A stretch of 11,596 nt of DNA from CAZRDB01 sp964598695 (lineage in GTDB: Bacteria > Armatimonadota > Zipacnadia > UBA1398): NCBI GenBank assembly GCA_964598695.1, contig CAZRDB010000162.1, positions 1 to 11,596 on the forward strand, read 5' to 3'. Below the pieces are notes generated by a model. That model saw only the letters and a list, made by a program, of their open reading frames with translations. It was not told the origin of the DNA and searched no databases. The position numbers were made by a program, and so were the translations under genes. This document shows, piece after piece, positions 6,653-11,596 of the stretch (position 1 is its first letter; each line of letters starts with the position of its first letter).

Positions 6653-7816
6653 CTACGGGTTCGCCGGCATCCGGTCGCGCACCCAGTTCTCGAGCTTCCG
6701 GGTCGACTCGATGAACGCCTCGCCCGTCACGACGACGGCCGGGTGGCTCGCGAACGTCGACGGATCCTCGCCGCCCTCGAAGCCCACACGGAAGTAGGGC
6801 ACGCGCAGGAGCGTCTCCAGCTCGGGCTGACTGGGCCAGCCCGGTGCGGTCGGCATCTCCTCGCCGTCGTAGTGCTCGAGCCAGGCCTCGACGATGTTCG
6901 GGAAGATGGTCAGCACCACCGGCTGCCCGAGCAGCTTCTCGATGTGCCAGATCCGCGTCTTGCCCTCGACGGTCGGACCGACGCGCATCGACGCGCCCAG
7001 CAGCTTGGTCGCGTAGCCGCCCTCAGCGAGCCGTTTCGCGGCCTGGTTGAAGATCGCGACACCGGCCCAGCGGCGCAGCTCGGGGGTGATCGTCACGCCC
7101 GCGCCGGCGGCCGACTCGTCGAACGCCGCGCAGTCCTCGTACCGGCCCAGCATCATCGTGCAGACCGAGCGCCAGGCACTGAGGTCGACGCCTGCGGCCC
7201 TGGCGAGCTGGACGCCCGTGCGGACCGCCTCGGCAACGGCCAGGATCTGGCTCATCGTGAAGACGAGGGTCGCGTTGGTCGAGATGCCCAGCGCCGTGAG
7301 GAGGCAGATCCCGTAGATGCCCTCGCGCGTACCGGGCATCTTGATCATGATGTTCGGGTTCATCGCGTGCAGCGTGATGCCCTGGGAGACCATCTCCGCC
7401 GTCTCGGTCAGCAGCCGGGGGTCGACCTGCCCCGAGAGGAACCCGAGCTTGCCGCCGCTCGCGTCGAACAGCCCGCGGAAGCGCTCCGAGCCCTCGTGCA
7501 CGACGGTCCGGTAGAGCGTCCAGAAGGCGTCGTGGGCATCGCGCGCGCCTCGGGCGATGATCTCATCGGTCCGAACGCCCCAGCCCGCCGGGTCGGCCTC
7601 GACGACGCCCAGCGTGAGCGGAGGGTTGGTCGTGCAGCCCACGATGGCGTCCCAGACGCCCTCGAGCCGCTCGCGGCACCGCGCCTCACCGGGCTTGCCG
7701 GAGGCGTCGGCCGCGACCTGGGCCCGCCAGGAATCGAAGATGAGCGGCGAGGAGTCCCACCAGATCTCGAGGTCCGGGTGGGTTGCTGCGGCGGCAGCCA
7801 ACGGATTGCGTACCAT
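6653..7816 (-). CDS. Transaldolase-family protein
   Basis: A cytosolic class I aldolase of 387 residues, longer than E. coli TalB (317). Transaldolase moves a dihydroxyacetone unit between sugar phosphates (sedoheptulose 7-P plus glyceraldehyde 3-P to erythrose 4-P plus fructose 6-P) through a lysine Schiff base. Seen in sequence: IWWDSS (18-23, Asp21 matching the catalytic Asp), GCTTNPPLTL (60-69), SGQVDPRL (128-135), IMIKMPGTREGI (156-167, with Lys159 as the Schiff-base lysine), GISTNATLVFTMSQ (177-190), MLGRYED (222-228, Arg225) and ATKLLGASMRVG (269-280, Arg278). The TalB phosphate-site Ser in SPFVGR appears as Thr220. The ATG at 7816 has AGAGGA about 10 nt upstream. The extra length falls largely after the first barrel strands and in the C-terminal third. 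Another C3-transfer or aldolase substrate is possible. It lies between the large secreted-protein gene and the pdxA-like gene on the same strand. Confidence 0.9.
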   Translation of the reverse strand: MVRNPLAAAAATHPDLEIWWDSSPLIFDSWRAQVAADASGKPGEARCRERLEGVWDAIVGCTTNPPLTLGVVEADPAGWGVRTDEIIARGARDAHDAFWTLYRTVVHEGSERFRGLFDASGGKLGFLSGQVDPRLLTETAEMVSQGITLHAMNPNIMIKMPGTREGIYGICLLTALGISTNATLVFTMSQILAVAEAVRTGVQLARAAGVDLSAWRSVCTMMLGRYEDCAAFDESAAGAGVTITPELRRWAGVAIFNQAAKRLAEGGYATKLLGASMRVGPTVEGKTRIWHIEKLLGQPVVLTIFPNIVEAWLEHYDGEEMPTAPGWPSQPELETLLRVPYFRVGFEGGEDPSTFASHPAVVVTGEAFIESTRKLENWVRDRMPANP

Positions 7817-7915
7817 GGCTCGACGGTCCTCTCGCGCGGGCGGCCGTCCCTGGGGCCCGAGCTGTCTATTGCGCCGAGGCCGTGCCGAAGTCCTGCTCCC
7901 GGGACCGGCCCGCGC

Positions 7916-10588
7916 CTAGCCCGGCGCGCCGGCCCGCTTGGCAAGCTCGGCCCGCACGTTGGCGTCCTGCACCAGGTCGGCGAGGCCCTGGAGGCACTCC
8001 CGCACGGCGGCGCGCGCGTTGGGGTCGGCCTCGGCGAGCGGCTCGAGGCGGTCGGCGAGGCGCGGCAGCCCCCACTCCTCCCCCGTCAGCGCGAACCAGC
8101 CGCGCAGCATGTCGCACGCCCGGGCCGCGTCTCCGGCCTCCACAGCCCGCTGCATCTCGGTCACCAGTGCCGAGCGCGTCAGCATCCGGTCGCGAGCTGC
8201 GGTCGGCGCCTCCTGCAGGGCCAGGTCGACCACGCCCGCCCAGTCGCCATCCATCGCCTTCGCCTCGGCGAGCGAGGAGGCCGGGAGGTGGGCCGCGGGG
8301 TCGAGCGCGGCCAGCGGGAGGTCGCTCAGACCCGAGGCCGGTCGCACGGGGAGGCCGCAGAGCGGATCGCCGAGCAACGCGAGCCGCCAGCCCGTCCAGT
8401 AGCTGTTGCCCGGCATCCGGCGGAAGGCGACCCCGGCCGGCCAGCCCTCCGCGAGCAGCGTCACGGGCTCCGACGAGGGCCGGAAGCTGTCGAGATAGGG
8501 CTCGTTCGCGCTGCCGAAGAAGCCGTAGCAGCCCAGGTTGAGCCACCGTCCCACGAGCGCATTCGGGTCCAGCGGCCTCCCCGCCGCGTGGCTGTGCACG
8601 TAGCTGACGAAGCAGGGCCCGACCTGCGTGATGTCGTCGGTCATCCCGCCCGGCGCGCACGACCAGTCGGAGTAGCCGCCGCTCGAGTTGACCGCGACCT
8701 GATCCCACCGGAACGGCGTCCGCTGGGCCGCAAGCCACTGCGGGATCCGTGCCTCACTGCCCTGGACCAACGTGAGATCGGCGATCCCCAACGCGGGCAG
8801 CTTCTCCGCGGCAGGCGCGAGGGCGTACTCGCCCCATGGTGGGTTGCTCCCGTAGGTGTCGAACAACAGGGCCCGGCCCCGCGCGAGGAACAGGGCGCAG
8901 TTGGCCGCGTAGACCGCGTAGACCGTGTCGGGAGCAAGCCGGCCGACGAACGCCTGCGGGAGGTCGGCCTCGTCGCGGAACAGGCAGTCGTCGGTCGTCC
9001 GCACGCCGGCCTCGAAGCCGCGGGACGTGCCGCAGCGATAGGGCATGTCGCACGCGAGCGTGACGAAGTCGACCTCGTCGCCCAGGGCCTCGAAGGAGCG
9101 CCCCGTCGCCGCGATGGCCCGGCGGGCGTCCCGCGCCAGCGTCGCGAGCGCCTCCTCGGACGCCGTCTCGTCGAGCGCCCCCGCCGTCGAGCACTGGGCG
9201 ATCGGCTCGTGGCGCCCCGCCGCGAGCAGCGCCGCGGAGCAGCCAAGACCGTCGGCCGGATCCCACAGGATGCAGCCGGGCGCGCCATCCCGGGTGCGCT
9301 CGAGCAGCAGGGCCGGCCCCCCTTCCGGGAGCGTGGTGAAGTCCTCCGGCCCCAGCGCCGCCGCAGCCGCGCGGTACACGTCGTCGGTGGCCGGTACGCC
9401 GGCCGGCGGGGCGTAGTACACGCGCTCGGGCGCGTAGGCTCGCAGGAAGAGGCGGCAGTACCAGGAGTCGGCGAGGAGCACGGGCCAACGGCGCCCGGCA
9501 TCCCACCGGGCAAGCTCCCGGAGGAAGGCGCCCTCATCGGCCGCGACGACAACCATCCGCTGGGGCGCGGGGTAGTCCCGCGTCGCCGCGATCGCCCGCT
9601 GGGCCACGAGCGGCCACTGGGCGCGGGCGCGAGCCAGACCGGCGAGCCTGGCGCCCAGCGCGCCGGCCGAGGCGAGCCGCTCGAAGCCCTGCTCCTGCTC
9701 GACGCCAGGCGGGAGGGCGGAGGCGAGACGCATGCTGAGCATCGCCGACCACGCGCCGCCCGGCCCCGCCTGCTCCGCGATCTCGGCGAGTTGCCGGAGC
9801 CCGCTCGGGTCGGCCACGACGCGCGACAGGAGCGAGGCGGCCATCAGGCGCGGCTTCGGCCCGGCCGAGGGGCTGCCCGCGACGGCCTCGAGGTCGGCCA
9901 CGCCCTGCCGCTTCTCGTCCTCGGTCTTGCCGCTCACGAGCCGGCAGGCGCCGAGCCAGTAGCGCGGGAGGCTCCCCTGGGCGGCGAGCGCGTCGGCCGG
10001 CAGAGCGCCGAGGAGTGCGACGCATCCCGCGTTGTCGTCGCCGATCCAAAGGGCCTCGGCGAGCGTCAGGGCGTCGTCGCCCGTGGGCGTCTCACCCTCA
10101 GCGAGGCCCAGCGCGGCGCGCGTGCCAGGGATGTCGCCCGCCCGGGCCGAGAGAGCGGCCAACTCGTCCCCCTCGTCGGGCCCGAGAGCGCCCTGGGCAG
10201 CGGCCTGTCGCAGCGAGACGAGACGCGCGGCGTCGCCGAGGCCGGCGCGGAGGCCACTGAGACCCTCGTCGAGCACATCGGCCGTCTCGAGCCGCAGCAG
10301 GCGCGCGCCGTCGGGATCGAGGATCGAGACGCCCACTCCCAGCTTCTCGCCCGCGCTGTCGCCCGCCCAGAGCCGGACCGTCTCGCACCGGAGGTGGCCG
10401 GGTTCGGCGGAGATCATCTCGGCGATGAGCGCGGTCTCGGGGAGCCAGTCGGCGCCCACGACGACCAGCACGAGGGCGCCGTCTCGGCCGGCGCGCGCCT
10501 GGGCGTCCTCGAGAGGGCCGGCCAGGGCCGAGGAGCAGAGCGTGAGGAGGGCGCAGACGGCAGGCACGGCGGGGCGGATGCGGCGCAC
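7916..10588 (-). CDS. Large exported protein: cysteine-less thioredoxin-like domain plus C25/caspase-like region
   Basis: An exported protein of 890 residues, not a family I can name. The GTG start (AAGGAG 7 nt upstream) opens a signal peptide, MRRIRP then a hydrophobic core, with likely cleavage after SALA (20-23). Residues about 24-105 resemble a thioredoxin fold (ALVLVVVGADW 38-48, then GVSILDPDGARLLRL 86-100), but where WCxxC is expected the sequence reads WLPET, so it lacks the redox pair. Residues about 140-335 are Ala/Leu-rich helices, possibly TPR-like. From about 343 an alpha/beta part begins (RMVVVAADEGAFLREL, RRWPVLLADS). The C-terminal half contains NSSGGYSDW (634-642), YVHSHAAG (663-670), LNLGCYGFFGSANEP (683-697) and GWRLALLGDPL (733-743). 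These recall gingipain-like C25/clan CD proteins, with His664/His666 and Cys687 as a candidate dyad. A helical tail follows. It may be a peptidase or a non-catalytic relative. The PepSY gene ends 66 bp upstream. Confidence 0.82.
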   Translation of the reverse strand: MRRIRPAVPAVCALLTLCSSALAGPLEDAQARAGRDGALVLVVVGADWLPETALIAEMISAEPGHLRCETVRLWAGDSAGEKLGVGVSILDPDGARLLRLETADVLDEGLSGLRAGLGDAARLVSLRQAAAQGALGPDEGDELAALSARAGDIPGTRAALGLAEGETPTGDDALTLAEALWIGDDNAGCVALLGALPADALAAQGSLPRYWLGACRLVSGKTEDEKRQGVADLEAVAGSPSAGPKPRLMAASLLSRVVADPSGLRQLAEIAEQAGPGGAWSAMLSMRLASALPPGVEQEQGFERLASAGALGARLAGLARARAQWPLVAQRAIAATRDYPAPQRMVVVAADEGAFLRELARWDAGRRWPVLLADSWYCRLFLRAYAPERVYYAPPAGVPATDDVYRAAAAALGPEDFTTLPEGGPALLLERTRDGAPGCILWDPADGLGCSAALLAAGRHEPIAQCSTAGALDETASEEALATLARDARRAIAATGRSFEALGDEVDFVTLACDMPYRCGTSRGFEAGVRTTDDCLFRDEADLPQAFVGRLAPDTVYAVYAANCALFLARGRALLFDTYGSNPPWGEYALAPAAEKLPALGIADLTLVQGSEARIPQWLAAQRTPFRWDQVAVNSSGGYSDWSCAPGGMTDDITQVGPCFVSYVHSHAAGRPLDPNALVGRWLNLGCYGFFGSANEPYLDSFRPSSEPVTLLAEGWPAGVAFRRMPGNSYWTGWRLALLGDPLCGLPVRPASGLSDLPLAALDPAAHLPASSLAEAKAMDGDWAGVVDLALQEAPTAARDRMLTRSALVTEMQRAVEAGDAARACDMLRGWFALTGEEWGLPRLADRLEPLAEADPNARAAVRECLQGLADLVQDANVRAELAKRAGAPG

Positions 10589-10595
10589 GGGGTCA

Positions 10596-10601
10596 CTCCT
10601 T
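10596..10601 (-). promoter_or_regulatory. Ribosome binding site for the GTG start of the 890-residue protein
   Basis: AAGGAG on the minus strand lies 7 nt before the GTG at 10588 and supports that start, which also gives a well-formed signal peptide. Confidence 0.75.
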
Positions 10602-10610
10602 CCGACGGGA

Positions 10611-10624
10611 GGCCGGGTTCGGCC
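10611..10624. repeat. Small hairpin between the PepSY gene and the 890-residue protein gene
   Basis: GGCCG (10611-10615) and CGGCC (10620-10624) form a perfect 5-bp stem around a 4-nt loop in the 66-bp gap between two same-strand genes. No T-run follows, so it need not stop transcription. The stem is short and may be chance. Confidence 0.3.
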
Positions 10625-10643
10625 GCACCACCGGAGGGACCTG

Positions 10644-10671
10644 CCGCGCTGCGCTCAGGACCGCGCTGCGC
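10644..10671. repeat. 11-bp direct repeat spanning the PepSY gene stop codon
   Basis: CCGCGCTGCGC occurs at 10644-10654 and again at 10661-10671, a 17-bp period with TCAGGA between the copies. The stop codon (10655-10657) lies in that spacer, so one copy is coding (the final Arg/Ala residues) and the other is intergenic. Each copy contains the near-palindrome GCGCTGCGC. A small local duplication is the simplest explanation. Confidence 0.5.
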
Positions 10672-11581
10672 GTCGGCGCACGAGCGCGGCCAGGAGCAGC
10701 AAGACGGCCGCCACGGCGGAGAGACCGAGCGGGGCCCAGGGGGCGCCTCCTCGCGCGTTGCGGCTGCCGTCAGGGGCTCCCGCCTCGCCGACGATCTCCC
10801 CGGTCTGGGCGTCGACCCGCACGATGAGAACGACCTGCCCCTCGGGCGAGGCTCCCCGCTGTGCCGCCGCCTCGAGGTAGGCGCGGTTGGCGAGGGGAAC
10901 GTGCCACGCCACCCGCTCCGCATCCTCCACGAGCGTCGGGGCGTCGGCCACCCGCAGACCGAGGCGGCGTACGGGTTGCCCCCCCACGGCGCCGCGCCGC
11001 GCGATGGCCCTCCGGACGAGCGCCACCGCCTCCTCGGCGCTCACAAAGACTGGTCGCGGTCCGGCGCGAGGTACGTGGAGGCCGTAGGCAAGCACCCGAC
11101 CCTCCCGTCCGACCTCGACCTCGATCCGGGCGGAGAGGCCCTCGCGAGGCGGGACTCCGACCGGGGGCTGAGCGCCGGTCACGCTCCACAGCCCGGGGCT
11201 CTCGGCAGGAGCGACCTCCCACCTCATGCCGGTCGCGATGCCACCGGCGCGCTGCCGGGCCTCAGCGATTGCCGCCTCGCGAGCCCGGCTCGCGTCGACG
11301 GCTGGCCCGCTCTCGGGCGATGCCTCCCGCTCGCGCCGGTAGAAGAGCACGAGCCCCGTGGCCCCATCGATGTAGTAGCGCTCCCGCGCGCCGCCGGCGG
11401 CGGAGAACTCGACGCTGGTGAGGCGACCGTCCGGGCCCTGGAGGCACGACTCGGAGAAGCCGTCGAGCGTGTGCCCCGCACACTCCTGGGCGATCGCGCG
11501 CGCCTGCTCCACCGTCACGTCAGCCCAGGCCCACCCGGCCGCGACGAGCACCACCACGAGACCGATCCCGACACGGCCCAC
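10655..11581 (-). CDS. Exported, C-terminally membrane-anchored protein with three PepSY-like repeats
   Basis: A protein of 308 residues. A signal peptide (hydrophobic core about 5-18, likely cleavage after AWA, before Asp21) is followed by three similar units of about 60-90 residues. Each opens with a helix (VTVEQARAIAQE 22-33; VDASRAREAAIAEARQ 95-110; VFVSAEEAVALVRRAI 178-193). Each closes with a strand-turn-strand (YYIDGATGLVLFYR 69-82; IEVEVGREGRVLAYG 153-167; LIVRVDAQTGEIVGEA 252-267). This is the PepSY pattern, whose members are often extracytoplasmic regulators or inhibitors of peptidases. A Gly/Arg/Asn linker leads to a helix at about 283-301 and RRRAARS, giving an outside-facing protein with a C-terminal anchor. 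I chose the GTG at 11581 because AGGAGG lies 8 nt upstream; the in-frame GTG at 11590 would overlap that site. It is probably first in the run of four same-strand genes seen here, but its promoter lies outside the window. Confidence 0.8.
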   Translation of the reverse strand: MGRVGIGLVVVLVAAGWAWADVTVEQARAIAQECAGHTLDGFSESCLQGPDGRLTSVEFSAAGGARERYYIDGATGLVLFYRREREASPESGPAVDASRAREAAIAEARQRAGGIATGMRWEVAPAESPGLWSVTGAQPPVGVPPREGLSARIEVEVGREGRVLAYGLHVPRAGPRPVFVSAEEAVALVRRAIARRGAVGGQPVRRLGLRVADAPTLVEDAERVAWHVPLANRAYLEAAAQRGASPEGQVVLIVRVDAQTGEIVGEAGAPDGSRNARGGAPWAPLGLSAVAAVLLLLAALVRRRAARS

Positions 11582-11589
11582 GCGCGACA

Positions 11590-11595
11590 CCTCCT
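11590..11595 (-). promoter_or_regulatory. Ribosome binding site fixing the PepSY gene start
   Basis: AGGAGG on the minus strand lies 8 nt before the GTG at 11581. The alternative GTG at 11590 overlaps the last base of this site and so cannot use it. Confidence 0.75.
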
Positions 11596-11596
11596 G

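Noticed and set aside
7817..7915. Possible terminator or promoter between the 890-residue protein gene and the transaldolase gene
   Set aside because: The 99 bp contain a TCCCGGGA palindrome (about 7899-7906) and one short AT-containing patch (CAATAG on the minus strand), but no stem followed by T residues and no paired -35/-10.
7916..10588. Active thioredoxin or disulfide reductase
   Set aside because: The expected WCxxC site reads WLPET, so the redox cysteine pair is missing.
11582..11590. A start three codons further upstream for the PepSY gene (GTG at 11590)
   Set aside because: That GTG overlaps the AGGAGG ribosome binding site, which is ideally spaced for the GTG at 11581.
1..11596. 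Mobile element, CRISPR array, prophage, or RNA gene
   Set aside because: I found no transposase, integrase, regularly spaced repeats, tRNA-like cloverleaf or rRNA segment, and base composition looks even throughout.

Overview
This window is very GC-rich (by eye about 70 %) bacterial DNA with nine protein-coding genes, densely packed and mostly on the minus strand. I see no tRNA, rRNA, transposase or CRISPR array, and no sign of recent transfer. Five gene products carry or may carry export signals, and four genes start with GTG. Lineage is uncertain. The large secreted protein with a caspase/gingipain-like C-terminus, the Fn3/beta-propeller secreted protein and the overall style suggest a high-GC, Gram-negative-type environmental bacterium, perhaps Planctomycetota or a related candidate phylum. 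This is an impression from memory, not a search result.

Left part (1-1965, minus strand). The 5' 327 codons of an aconitate hydratase run off the left edge. It lies 69 bp downstream of a gene for a DUF402-domain protein whose N-terminal half looks like a degraded NUDIX domain. The two probably form one transcript.

Middle part (2089-5674). Divergent from the DUF402 gene is a secreted 629-residue protein: signal peptide, carbohydrate-binding-like beta-sandwich, Fn3-like domain and beta-propeller. Its 3' end overlaps by 116 bp with a convergent gene for a seven-helix integral membrane protein of unknown function. Divergent from that is a secreted chagasin/ICP-type cysteine-protease inhibitor (family I42) with all three inhibitory loop motifs.

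Right part (5671-11581, minus strand). Four genes read in one direction: an exported, membrane-anchored protein with three PepSY-like repeats; an 890-residue exported protein with a cysteine-less thioredoxin-like domain and a C25/caspase-like region; a transaldolase-family protein; and a PdxA-family dehydrogenase. The last two are separated by only 19 bp, and their chemistry meets around four-carbon sugar phosphates (erythrose 4-phosphate and 4-phosphohydroxythreonine). The inhibitor gene and the PdxA gene end on the same palindromic CTAG, which supplies both stop codons.

Most of the window is ordinary central metabolism plus poorly described secreted proteins. I do not see a clearly new defence or mobile system. 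The parts most worth a second look are the 890-residue protein with its PepSY neighbour, the NUDIX-like/DUF402 fusion, and the transaldolase-PdxA pair. No gene-free stretch exceeds 300 bases; the longest is 4763-4957 (195 bp).
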